Shown piece after piece: positions 24,011 through 34,094 of a stretch of DNA of 64,000 bases (position 1 is the first letter of the stretch; the number at the start of each line of letters is the position of its first letter). Under the pieces are notes generated by a model. The model made no database searches. It was not told the origin of the DNA and worked only from the letters and a program-made list of their open reading frames with translations. The stretch covers positions 10,001 to 74,000 of the forward strand of contig CAJNDS010002299.1 in assembly GCA_905221605.1 (NCBI GenBank). Direction: 5' to 3'. Source of the stretch: Symbiodinium natans. Taxonomy: Eukaryota > Sar > Dinophyceae > Suessiales > Symbiodiniaceae. The translations under genes and the position numbers were made by a program.

Positions 24011-24408
24011 TCACACCCTTCCAGAATGCCCTGTGGACATAAATCGCACTGCATAGCAGATGAGACCGAAATCCCGAGGAACCAACTACGCGTCTAAGCG
24101 CAGCAGCCTTAGGTAGAAGTTGCATGCCTGAGCGTGCTATCGCTCCCGCATTGATAAGGTGCTTTGGGACATGTCCGCTGCATGAGGTTAGAGTACAGAA
24201 CTGGCAGCTTCTTGCCACCATGGGGCTTGTTACTGCTAATGTTCTGTTGGCACGAAGAACTGTGCACACTCTGCCGACCTTGAGGTGCTTGCCAGTTATG
24301 TATGCGAATTGCAGCAACAGCTGACAGGACTGTAGCTCCGAACCGATACCACTTACCTTGACAGCGTTAGACATCTAAGCTGTGAACCGAACTGCCACCT
24401 TCGCAAAC

Positions 24409-25324
24409 TTGCGCCTGCAACAGAGGCAGCGGCCGATGAAATTGCAGAAGCTGGGCGTGTCAAGTGCAGAACAGCACCTGTAGCTTCGGCAGGCGAGGAA
24501 GGCGTCAGCAACTACCATGTGCTGCCACGGGCATGGGAATGGAAATCTTGACCGCGGCTGAATACAAAGCTCTGCACATGAAGTCTTTTCGAGGCTCCAC
24601 ACCTTTCACTCTTTCAAGCTGGCCAAGACCCGGATTAGTTGAATACCATCGAAACGAAAGGGCATGCGCAACAAGTAATCCCTGTGACGTGTAGGGGGCA
24701 CAGTGCCGCACAGGTGTCATGCATCCAACACGACAAAGGTGCATGAACTCGCCCTACCAGGAGGCAGGGAACGACCACAAGGAAACGTATGCGAAACCTG
24801 GCTACAGTCACCAGGTGTCCCTGCAGCTGTTGGCATACATATCGCCGTCAGGGACCAACATAGCAGGCATGCGAGTGAAAATGCTTGGACCAAGTGCTGT
24901 CTCCCTGACAGAAGGCTAGCAAGGCACGTTGAATGCTGCATGTACTCGCGCCGATATTTGAGGTACATCTACATGCCCCTGAGGAAACTGCCCGGGCCTT
25001 GCGAATGGCGCATGCTCTGAAGAATGAAATCATGTTGATGGCACCAAACGTCTCACTCCGACGCAAGCGTCAAGCTCTCATGGATTGCGCTAGTGCCGAC
25101 CAAAAACAACCATGTGCATCCAGGAAAAGACCGTCAAGCGTCCCGGGTTGGAGGGGGGGCAAAGGCACGGACGCGGCAAAGGGCGGCACTGCGCTTTTCA
25201 ACAACTTGCTGTGCATCTGCGTGTGCTCTGCGTGCGCTCCAAACAGGCACATGCACCCCACATGCGCAGCAAAGCACCGGCAAAGCAGATTGCGCCAGCT
25301 TGGCAGTTACTAACTCCTTTGAAC
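24409..25324 (+). repeat. R2 repeat family, copy 1
   Basis: Begins with GCGCCTGCAACAGAGGCAGC, followed by GGAAATCTTGACCGCGGCTG, GTCATGCATCCAACACGACA and a tail ending GCTTGGCAGTTACTAACTCC. The opening block translates to LAPATEAAADEIAEAG...TAPVASAGEEGVSNYH, which is conserved in copy 3. The family may therefore derive from coding DNA. Confidence 0.87.
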
Positions 25325-25706
25325 ACAAGAGTATGGAAGTAGGGTAACTTATGGAGGCAATGCGCGTGATACACATCTTGCTGAGCCTGGCCTTACAACA
25401 ATGCTTTGAAAGCTGGCCACTTAGCAGCTCAGCGCACAGCTGGTCTGAGAGACCCTATGCTGAAATGCAACAGAGTTTCACAGAGTGTTTTTCTACCTAC
25501 AGTTTAGGAAGCATCGACCGTTGTAGGAAGTCAGAAGGCTTAACTGATCTTTCTCAAGCTCGGAGCATCACACAGCCCAAGTTCGAGGGACGACATCGTC
25601 CAGCACCATCAACCTGCACGAATATTCTTGGACAGAACCCTTCTTGTGGTCAGTACGACAACCTCAAAATCTCTCAAATAGCTCCCCAACCCTCACGTGC
25701 TGCGAA

Positions 25707-26481
25707 GGGCATGGGAATGGAAATCTTGACCGCGGCTGAATACAAAGCTCTGCACATGAAGTCTTTTCGAGGCTCCACACCTTTCACTCTTTCAAGCTGG
25801 CCAAGATCCGGATTAGTTGAATATCATCGAAACGAAAGGGCATGCGCAACAAGCAATCCCTGTCGTGTAGGGGGCACGGTGCCGCACAGGTGTCATGCAT
25901 CCAACACGACAAAGGTGCATGAACTCGCCCTACCAGGAGGCAGGGAACGACCACAAGGAAACGTATGCGAAACCTGGCTACAGTCACCAGGTGTCCCTGC
26001 AGCTGTTGGCATACATCTCGCTGTCAGGGACCAACACAGCAGGCATGCGAGTGAAAATGCTTGGACCAAGTGCTGTCTTCCTGACAGAAGGCTAGCAAGG
26101 CACGTTGAATGCTGCATGTACTCGCGCCGATATTTGAGGTACATCTACATGCCCCTGAGGAAACTCCCCGGGCCTTGCGAATGGCGCATGCTCTGAAGAA
26201 TGAAATCATTTTGATGGCACCAAACGTCTCACTCCGACGCAAGCGTCAAGCTCTCATGGATTGCGCTAGTGCCGACCAAAAACAACCATGTGCATCCAGG
26301 AAAAGACCGTCAAGCGTCCCGGGTTGGAGGGGGGGCAAAGGCACGGACGCGGCAAAGGGCGGCACTGCGCTTTTCAACAACTTGCTGTGCATCTGCGTGT
26401 GCTCTGCGTGCGCTCCAAACAGGCACATGCACCCCACATGCGCAGCAAAGCACCGGCAAAGCAGATTGCGCCAGCTTGGCG
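25707..26481 (+). repeat. R2 repeat family, copy 2
   Basis: Nearly identical to copy 1 at offset 1176 from GGCATGGGAATGG to GCGCCAGCTTGGC. The ~380 bp between the copies (25325-25706) is unrelated. Confidence 0.9.
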
Positions 26482-26751
26482 CCCATTAATGCTGATGAAC
26501 TCGTGTTGAATCCAACACAGGCGTGACTTGCAATTGTCCGCGGCACAGCGTCTCACGCATCACTGCTGCCTCTGCTTTGACCGAAATGTCTGCAAAAGAC
26601 CGCCCTTCAGCGGAAGTAACGCACACCAGCCTGTGTAGTCCTGCAAAGTCGAATAGCGCATGGTAAGCAAAGTGTGTCTGTGCATTGTTCAACGGCACCC
26701 AGAAGCTCAACGAGGCAGAGAAAAGCACTAGCCAGCACCGGGTGTGATAAG

Positions 26752-27672
26752 CTTGCGCCTGCAACAGAGGCAGCGCTTGATGAAACTGCAGAAGCTGGGT
26801 GTATCAAGTCCAGAACAGCACCTGTAGCTTCAGCAGGCGAGGAAGGCGTCAGCAACTACCACGTTGCCATGGGCCTGGCAGTGGAAATCTTGACCGCGGC
26901 TGAATAAAAAGCTCTGCACATGAAGTCGCTTCGATGCTCCACAGCTGGCATGCAGTCAAGCTGGATCCCATCGAAACGAAAGGGCGTGCGCAACAAGCAA
27001 TCCCTGTCGTGTAGGGGGCACGGTGCCGCACAGGTGTCATGCATCCAACACGACAAAGGTGCATGAACTCGCCCTACCAGGAGGCAGGGAACGACCACAA
27101 GGAAGCGTATGCGAAACCTGGCTACAGTCACCAGGTGTCCCTTCAACCGTTGGCATACAGCTTGCCGTCAGGGACCAACACAGCATGCATGCGAGTGCAA
27201 ATGCTTGGACCAAGTGCTGTCTTCCTGATAGAAGGCCAGCAAGGCACGCTGAACCCTTGGCACATGTTGAACGCTGCATGTACTCGCGGCGATATTTGAG
27301 GTACATCTACATGCCCCTGAGGAAACTGCCCGGGCCTTGCGAATGGCGCATGCTCTGAAGAATGAAATCATTTTGATGGCACCAAACGTCTCACTCCGAC
27401 GCAGGCGTCAAGCTCTCATGGATTGCGCTAGTGCCGACCAAAAACAACCATGTACATCCAAAGAACAGGAAAGATCCGTAAAGCGCCCCGGGTTGGCCGG
27501 GGGCAAGGACATAGACTCAGCCAAGGGCAGCACTGCGCTTTTCAACAACTTGTTGTGCATCTATCTGCCTGCGATCTGCATGGCTCCAAACAGGCACATG
27601 CACCCCACATGCGCAGCAAAGCACCGGCAAAGCAGATTGCGCCAGCTTGGCAGTTACTAACTCCTTTGAACA
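26752..27672 (+). repeat. R2 repeat family, copy 3
   Basis: Full-length copy with the opening GCGCCTGCAACAGAGGCAGC block and the GCAGTTACTAACTCC end. It is more diverged than copies 1-2 and carries an extra segment AACCCTTGGCACATGTTGAA shared with copy 4. Confidence 0.87.
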
Positions 27673-28078
27673 AAGGACACAGCTCATGGAGTCAAGACGC
27701 ATGGCCCACATCTTGCTGGCCCCGGCATTTCCTGGCGATGCACACTGCGGCGCAACGTCTTGGCAGGAACAGCTGGGATCCCTTGGGAGAAGGGGCAACT
27801 ATATGCGAATCGATTAATATTATGGAAACGTTTCCATGAGGCCTCTGTCAGATGGACAATGAGGTCATTCAATCCGCTCGTACGATACTTGGCGTATGAC
27901 TTGCATGTCGTTGCAGCTACAAGCCTTCGGCAAAGCTTTGTCAGCCAGCAACCTCGGCATCCACGTGTCAGGCACGCGAACGGCAACAGCTAACATCTGA
28001 ATTTCAAAGTCATAGTGGCACAGGGCGGTCACACCTTGCATTTGTATGACGGGGCTGGCTAGAAGACAAAGCGCTGCC

Positions 28079-28606
28079 ACGGGCCTGGCAGTGGAAATCT
28101 TGACCGCGGCTGAATACAAAGCCCTGCACATCAAGTCGCTCGAGGCATCACAGCTGGCATGCAGTCAAGCTGGCCAAGACACGGATTACTTGAATCCCAT
28201 CGAAACGAAAGGGCGTGCGCAACAAGCAATCCCTGTGACGTGTAGGGGGCACGGTGCGGCACAGGTGTCATGCATCCAACACGACAAAGGTGCATGAACT
28301 CGCCCTACCGCGAGGCAGGGAATGACCACAAGGAAGCGTTCGCGAGACCTGGCTACAGTCACCAGGTGTCCCTGCAGCTGTTGGCATACAGCTTGCCGTC
28401 AGGGACCAACACAGCATGCATGCGAGTGAAAATGCTTGGACCAAGTGCTGTCTTCCTGATAGAAGGCCAGCAAGGCACGCTGAACCCTTGGCACATGTTG
28501 AATGTTACATCTACATGCCCCTGAGGAAACTGCCCGGGCCTTGCGACTGGTGCATGCTCTGAAGAATGAAATCATTTTGATGGCACCAAACGTCTCACTC
28601 CGACGC
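28079..28606 (+). repeat. R2 repeat family, copy 4 (truncated)
   Basis: It shares GGAAATCTTGACCGCGGCTG through TCTCACTCCGACGCAA, then ends. It lacks the opening and closing blocks and has an internal deletion around 28505. Confidence 0.85.
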
Positions 28607-28609
28607 AAT

Positions 28610-29600
28610 AGTTCAGCTGGGGCAGCTTGCGTGAGATCTGAACTCCGTACGATCATGACAGCTTGTCCTGATTAACATCCTGAGAGTGGGCAGGTGCGCC
28701 ACGTCTTCAGCGGCCTCTTGTATTTCCCAATTGAGCCGTTCTCCTGAGGATGCTGCATTTAGGAAAAGGCTCTTGAATCTCCCCGTGCAGGAGCTCTCAA
28801 ACTTTTGTGTCACGGCCATCCGGTAACCAAGCATCCAGCCTCAACTCAAGCACCTGGACACCTAGCTGTTGAAGCGTATTGTGTTGAAGCAAGACTGAAA
28901 AGCCAAGATATCAAGCCCTGTTGACACATCTGCAACATCGGAGGCACCTGCTGTCTTTTCACCGCACGAGACAAAGAGCTCCGCACGAACTGAACTCTGC
29001 CATCCTTGGGGGGATTCAACATACAAGTTCTCTGGCAAGTATGCCTTCGAGCAGCTGAACTTCTGCTCATTCGATGTCAACGTGTTGTCCGCTCTGTTGT
29101 AGGAAAGTTAGCCGTCATCGAGGTGTGCCAACGTCAGCCAGTCAACTATATACCGCTGTGCTGCAAATGCTGAAGCAAGCGACTCAAGCTGACAACTGAT
29201 AGCTTATCTCGCGGCGTCATTGAAGGGTGAAACGAAAAGATAAGTTCGGACAACAACGGAATGATGCTTGTGGAAGCCGTGAAGGAAGCAAGCATCGAAG
29301 CAAACAAGAAACAAGTGAAGCTCTAGCTGACAAGTCAACCTGCACTCTAGAGCAAGAGCTATCGGTCTCAGCACGTGGCCAGCCCATGCCTGTCTCACGA
29401 CCAGCTGGGTCGGAGTGTTTCAAGGCCACTGTCTCCAACACATGGTTGCATGCTGCACGAGTCTGGCAATGGGAGCATGTGACACAGGACTCTCAGAAAG
29501 GATGGGCAGACGAAGCAGGGTTGAGCAACTTATCTCAACTTTCTGCAAAATTTGAATGCACGGCCTCAATGCATTATAGGCCTTGTTGCGCCAGGCTGAA
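28610..29600. other. No supportable gene
   Basis: Mixed sequence. A 178-codon plus-strand frame (29227-29763) overlaps a more protein-like minus-strand frame and has no domain, so I do not call it. Confidence 0.4.
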
Positions 29601-29605
29601 TGTCA

Positions 29606-29872
29606 TCACTTCTTTTCTACGGGATGATCAGCATCACTGTGCATGGACCCCAGGTCAAGCTGGCACTGCTCCTGCATCACAAAGTCGTGGAACCGCACAT
29701 CCATCACCCTATACCAAGCTTGCTTCTTACCATCAATCCGACCATAATGTAGCTCAGCATTAGGCACAAAGAGCTTGAGCCAAACCACTACAGGAGAATT
29801 ACATTTCGAAAAACGCAGCAATTCAAACACGTAACACGCAGGCAGAAAAGGCTGGTGATTCATCACTTGCAA
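29606..29872 (-). CDS. Putative short protein, contains a second spliced-leader-like motif
   Basis: An 88-codon minus-strand frame whose second half has natural-looking composition: LFVPNAELHYGRIDGKKQAW, then RVMDVRFHDFVMQEQCQLDL. A spliced-leader-like sequence (29774-29794) lies in its first half, the same arrangement as at 10.2-10.5 kb. If that is a leader relic, the coding part would start after it and no in-frame Met precedes LFVPNAEL, so this would be a partial retrocopy. Family not recognised. Confidence 0.28.
   Translation of the reverse strand: MQVMNHQPFLPACYVFELLRFSKCNSPVVVWLKLFVPNAELHYGRIDGKKQAWYRVMDVRFHDFVMQEQCQLDLGSMHSDADHPVEKK
29774..29794 (-). other. Second relict spliced-leader-like motif
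   Basis: The minus strand reads CCTGTAG then TGG then TTTGGCTCAAG. The last 11 bases match the 3' end of the dinoflagellate spliced leader. The upstream CC-GTAG also matches apart from one inserted T, and the four leader bases between are replaced by TGG. Weaker than the motif at 10479. Confidence 0.45.
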
Positions 29873-29949
29873 GTTCTCGGTGCGATTGGAGCACTAGGGC
29901 CACGACACCCTGCCTCCGATCAGAGTCGTCATGCGCAAACTCGAATTGG

Positions 29950-30085
29950 GCAGAAAAACTAGTTTCGGCGCCACGACACCCCATGACTCACGAGAGGGAA
30001 AACTATAGTTTTGGCACCGCGCACCCTGGGACCACCGAGAAGGTAATCGTGCCGAAATGGCGGTTTTCAGCAGCACGACCCCTCC
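29950..30085. repeat. Array of three short palindromes in a ~50-bp repeat
   Basis: Palindromes AAACTAGTTT (29956-29965) and AAAACTATAGTTTT (29999-30012), and an imperfect hairpin TGCCGAAA...TTTTCAGCA (about 30050-30071), are spaced 46-54 bp. Each is flanked by related GTGTCGTGGCGCC / GTGCGCGGTGCC / GTCGTGCTGCT sequence on the minus strand. Confidence 0.7.
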
Positions 30086-30189
30086 AGGCTTAGCACGGCG
30101 AATTTGGACTTTGCCGCGGCGCGGCAGCCTCAACAGCCCTCCCTCCGCAATTCAAAAACTGAACTACGTTTAAGTATTTTGGGCCTGCG

Positions 30190-30460
30190 TCAGCTCGCCC
30201 ACCTGCGTACTCACGAACTCGCACACTTGCTCATGCCCGCAGGCACGCACTCAAGTACTTGCGGCTCACGCACTCGCCCACACGTGCACTCACGCCCGCA
30301 CGCAATCATGACCCATGTACTCACCAAATTTGCCCACACGCACACTCACGCACTCGCGCCACTACCCAGGCGTGGTGCACTCACACACTCACGCTCTTTA
30401 GCACTCGGGCGCTTCCACGGCTGCACGGCTCACACACTTACACGCGTAAGCTCTCCCGCA
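30190..30460. repeat. CACTCGC/CACACGCACTC-rich simple sequence
   Basis: Degenerate CACTCAC and CACGCAC units. The 187-codon plus-strand frame across it (30104-30667) is His/Thr/Arg-rich simple-sequence translation and is not called as a gene. Confidence 0.75.
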
Positions 30461-30755
30461 CTCTCGTGGCTTTCACATGTTCGTTGCGTGCCTTCGGCCG
30501 ATCTAAGCCCCAGGAATCACCACTCAGCGACCCTCCGGACAGCTCAGGAGTTTAAGTACGCACGACCCATTTCAGCTTCGAATAGTGGTACTGCAACTCT
30601 GGCTGCTCTTTCGTTGAGGGTTTTGAGCTTACCTTGTTTAGCTCTCAGGCAACCGGCACATGCATGACGTCTGCATGGCAAAAGGAAACTTTTGTCGGGG
30701 CGCCGGAATGACATGCAACAAGTGACCACCTGGTTGGCACTCTGAACTGCAGAAG

Positions 30756-31703
30756 CTAAAATGCTACATCAGGCACATATGTACACTCAGAAAAGTGTCC
30801 AATCCGGTTTCCTTCAAGTAGGCATGCCCTTCCGTTCAGATAGGCCATGTCATTGGCGCTGTTGCGATAGCCAAGCATGCACTTCATGTAGTGATGCTTT
30901 GCAAGATCACGTCGGGTAACCTGCTGACAGTCTTCCCAATTTCGATAGCCAGATCTGTTGATGAAGGATTCTGTGAAGAGAGATGGTGGATAGGTATCCT
31001 CCATACGTAACCCGGCCGCGCAGTGTATCCTGGCAAAGATGGGAATGTTCATGTCAAGCCAGTCAGCAACTGTGAGCTCTTCACGGCTGAAGTTGTATGT
31101 GTGCTGTAGGCCCTTGCATGCCTGTTCAGACAGTGAGATCCAGTGTGTGCTGTTCCGCATCAACTCAGGGTCCAGACCCTGTCCCTGTAAGAACCCCAGA
31201 GAGAACGCATATACATCATCATAGGCATAGTGCAAACTGTCCACGTGGGTTGTAAGCATTTCGCCCTCCAAGTTGATGGTGACGAGAGGTCCCTGGCTGA
31301 GTCCTTGATAACTGCGACGCAACATGAGGATTCCGTTCACAACCTCCTGCGGAAAGTCCGGGTCCCCAAGTGGCCCGACAAAGAAAGCAGTGAAGTTGAA
31401 GTAGCAGAACCCGTCGAAGTCTTCCACATCACTGTGATCATCCAAGACATCTTGAACAGGTCGATAGCAATCCTTGCCATTCGTGTGGTACCTGCAATTG
31501 TTTGAGCAAGGTGCATCTGCAGAAGGATCGCACATGTCTGGCACCAAGTAGCCACATTGTGTTGGTGCCTCATGCAGGTTTCTCAATCCATATGCAACTT
31601 GCACAAAGCTGGCAGGGAAAGCTTCAGGGCAAGTCGGCTCAACTGCCCAGGCAGCCGACAACAACATGGCTACGAGCAGTTCTTGAGAATGTCGAGAAGC
31701 CAT
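30756..31703 (-). CDS. Secreted cysteine-rich glycoprotein, paralogue 1 (intron-free)
   Basis: 315 residues from the Met of MASRHSQELLVAMLLSAAWA, a classical signal peptide, so I prefer this start to the one 37 codons upstream. The mature part has a Cys-rich block (CGYLVPDMCDP, CSNNCRYHTNGKDCYRP), an aromatic core (DGFCYFNFTA, HYAYDDVYAFSLGFLQGQGL), and a C-terminal block (YMKCMLGYRNSANDMAYLN, EGNRIGHFSECTYVP). Potential N-glycosylation sites include NFTA, NSTH, NFSR and NRSG. It has no transmembrane helix after the signal. It aligns along its length with the gene at 35789-36993, but reads through both intron positions of that gene without interruption. Family not recognised; probably extracellular or vesicular and lineage-specific. 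Confidence 0.82.
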   Translation of the reverse strand: MASRHSQELLVAMLLSAAWAVEPTCPEAFPASFVQVAYGLRNLHEAPTQCGYLVPDMCDPSADAPCSNNCRYHTNGKDCYRPVQDVLDDHSDVEDFDGFCYFNFTAFFVGPLGDPDFPQEVVNGILMLRRSYQGLSQGPLVTINLEGEMLTTHVDSLHYAYDDVYAFSLGFLQGQGLDPELMRNSTHWISLSEQACKGLQHTYNFSREELTVADWLDMNIPIFARIHCAAGLRMEDTYPPSLFTESFINRSGYRNWEDCQQVTRRDLAKHHYMKCMLGYRNSANDMAYLNGRACLLEGNRIGHFSECTYVPDVAF

Positions 31704-32204
31704 TGCTGCGACTCGCAGTGCAATACGAATAAAAGTACGGTGCCCGCTGCGCAGATACACTCTAGATGCTGCAGCTTGAGCATAGTGCACACGGCCGCCA
31801 GGATTTCCCGCCAAGGTTCATCTTATAGCTGACTAATTACTTTGCCACTTCCTCAGATGGCAGAATCGGGCACCATTGCATATGAGAACTCATTCCCTGC
31901 TCAACCCCCAACAAAGCATATTTTGTGATGTTGCGGGATGGTACAGCAAGGTACAACGTGTCAACCCTTGCACTGCCAGCTACTGCTCATTGCCCACTTA
32001 TCTGCTTAGCTCCGGAGCCATGTGATTTTCCAGCAGGCTCGGCACTGCCTGCCTGTTGCAGGACTGACAACAATTCACTGAATACTGCTTTAAGTCTATG
32101 ACTGCTAAAAGTCGTAGATTGAACAAAATTGGCACTGTGAGGACAAGGGAAGGCGGCTTTGCGTGGCTTCCCGTATCTAGGCAACGGTTGCTGGCAGCAC
32201 TATC

Positions 32205-33473
32205 TCAGCAGTGTTGCATGTGGAGCAGGCGGCTCACTCTTTCAAAGTTAGAAGCAGCAGCCTCCACACCCCATAGTGGGTCCCCCAAGGGCGTGTCAGG
32301 AAGATCATCCAGGTTCTGCTCTGTGAAGGTCAACATGGCATAGGTATCAGCAGCAGGTCTGAAGATTGTTGCAAAGGGAACTGGAGGAAGGTCCGATGAA
32401 AGCGTTGCAGGACCACATGGGACGTGCACTTTCTGTGTGCAACCAGGCATCTGTACATCTTTGTAAATGTTATGCCAGGATGTGACTACACCCCTCTTCC
32501 CACACAAACCTTGGACAGAGCTTTCTGAATGCCGAGGCTGATGCGAAGATGCACTTACGATTGCACGATGGATGTTTACCGGTGACATGTACTCCTCTGG
32601 CAACAATACAAGTTCCGTTGAATACACGCCTGCGTGATCTTCTGAGAGACCAGGCACTTTTCCTTTGCCTCGCAAATTGAAGGACAAAGCGCCATACGCA
32701 GGCTGAGTAGCTTTGAAGAACCAGGAAGTTAGCAGATCGTTGACTGTAATCGACGCAGCGTCAGCATCAATCTTGGCAGCGTAGGCTTCTTTCTGCTTAC
32801 GGAGCCACTTCTGGCAAACGTATCGAATGCAGCAATTGATTGCTGTTGGCTGGTGCTTGCCTTGGCTTTCAAGGAGCTCCTGTCTCTTCTGGTGAGTTAA
32901 CGCATCTGGGAGAACAGCCGTGAAATCGAAATGGATACGATCCACCTGCATCGGCCGTACCACTCCTGATGCTTGATCCAACATGCCATAGATTGTGTAA
33001 AACGTGTGGGCGTCTGTGACCATGTGCGACATGGAGAAGTTGAGGCCCCATTGCTGCTCTGTGGGCTCCAGTAGCACAACCATCTTGCACACTGGCTCGT
33101 CGTCACAGTCAAGCAGGGCAGAACCGGACAACACGAAGTGGCTGGGCCAGGGATTCGACACCACATGCTCTGGGTCTGCAACTCGAGCGATCTGCAGAAA
33201 TCCCTCTTCGTCCACATGGTCAGGCACCCAAAGCGCAGGTTTGCCACTAGAGGGGTCCGTACGCAGACGCCCTGCAAGCCAAGGATTAGCTCGCAGGACG
33301 GTGGCCACGCGAGACCGCAACCACTTCTCAGGACACCGGCCTGAGAACACAGTTGAAGTCGACTGCGAAGGGACCTTGCCGCACATGCACAAGTGACGGC
33401 AAGTTGCAAGTTCTGCCAACTGCCGCTTGACTAGCTTGCCTTTTGGGCAACTCTTTGACGCGGGGAGATGCAT
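32205..33473 (-). CDS. BAHD/CAT-fold acyltransferase-like protein
   Basis: 422 residues, within the usual BAHD range. It has the NPWLAGRLR motif (63-71) that follows the first helix in BAHD and condensation-type enzymes. The catalytic HxxxD is H150-MVT-D154 in SMSHMVTDAHTFYTIYG. TVNDLLTSWFFKAT fits the crossover helix, and DPLWGVEAA near 400 stands where the structural DFGWG motif occurs. These families move an acyl group from a thioester to an alcohol or amine, with the histidine as base. The usual Gly after the Asp is Ala here. It lies between the acyltransferase-3 gene and secreted paralogue 1 on the same strand. The frame is uninterrupted, so no intron is needed. The start is the first Met; the substrate cannot be told. 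Confidence 0.72.
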   Translation of the reverse strand: MHLPASKSCPKGKLVKRQLAELATCRHLCMCGKVPSQSTSTVFSGRCPEKWLRSRVATVLRANPWLAGRLRTDPSSGKPALWVPDHVDEEGFLQIARVADPEHVVSNPWPSHFVLSGSALLDCDDEPVCKMVVLLEPTEQQWGLNFSMSHMVTDAHTFYTIYGMLDQASGVVRPMQVDRIHFDFTAVLPDALTHQKRQELLESQGKHQPTAINCCIRYVCQKWLRKQKEAYAAKIDADAASITVNDLLTSWFFKATQPAYGALSFNLRGKGKVPGLSEDHAGVYSTELVLLPEEYMSPVNIHRAIVSASSHQPRHSESSVQGLCGKRGVVTSWHNIYKDVQMPGCTQKVHVPCGPATLSSDLPPVPFATIFRPAADTYAMLTFTEQNLDDLPDTPLGDPLWGVEAAASNFERVSRLLHMQHC

Positions 33474-33572
33474 GATGGTAGGTATATTGAGTAGGACGAT
33501 CTGAGCAAGTCAAGCCTGGCAAGTGGCCCATGTTGTCAAAACTTACGATGATTGCCCTTAGACTCTTAGGAC

Positions 33573-33896
33573 TTACCATGAATCCTCTGCCCCAAGTCCT
33601 TCCACATCCGTTGAGTTTGTTTGAGCATACTCTGCCTCCAAGTGTTCTTGCTCGAGGGCCCCCAGCGTTACGAAGCGCCCTTCTGCAGCCATGGCAAAGC
33701 GGAAGACTTGGCTGACCAGGCCCAGGCTACTCCAAACCTGAACATTCCAGGGAAACGACGTGTTCAAGCTTCCCTGAAGCTCCTTGGCTTTGACACTTGC
33801 ATTCTGGCACGTATGTTTTCTGAAAGCCCGCCGCTCCGCCGGATGTTGCTGGTACGGGTGGCTTTTCCGGACCACTCGGTGGCGACAGCCAAGCAC
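33573..33896 (-). CDS. Possible short coding frame between two acyltransferase genes
   Basis: A 107-codon frame whose second half has balanced composition (SSLGLVSQVFRFAMAAEGRF, LEQEHLEAEYAQTNSTDVEG). It sits in the 0.6-kb gap between the acyltransferase-3 stop and the BAHD start. No domain. It could be untranslated sequence or a missed exon of either neighbour. Confidence 0.2.
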   Translation of the reverse strand: MLGCRHRVVRKSHPYQQHPAERRAFRKHTCQNASVKAKELQGSLNTSFPWNVQVWSSLGLVSQVFRFAMAAEGRFVTLGALEQEHLEAEYAQTNSTDVEGLGAEDSW

Positions 33897-34094
33897 AGGG
33901 AAGTTCGAAAACAGAGCTGCAGGACGTTCCTATTTTGTCTTGTTCTGGCTGAGAGCGTTACAAGAAGGCATTGGCAGCTCTGAAGACGACGTACGAGTAC
34001 CTTCCTGGCTTTGGTGACGAAGGCAAACATCTACTCTGAACTTCAGGCTGAAGGTGCTGACAGCAAAACTCTGCTGAAAACCAGAACCAATCTG

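Noticed and set aside
30104-30667. 187-codon plus-strand ORF
   Set aside because: Translation of CACTCAC/CACGCAC simple sequence (His/Thr/Arg-rich) with no domain. Coding signal nearby is on the minus strand.
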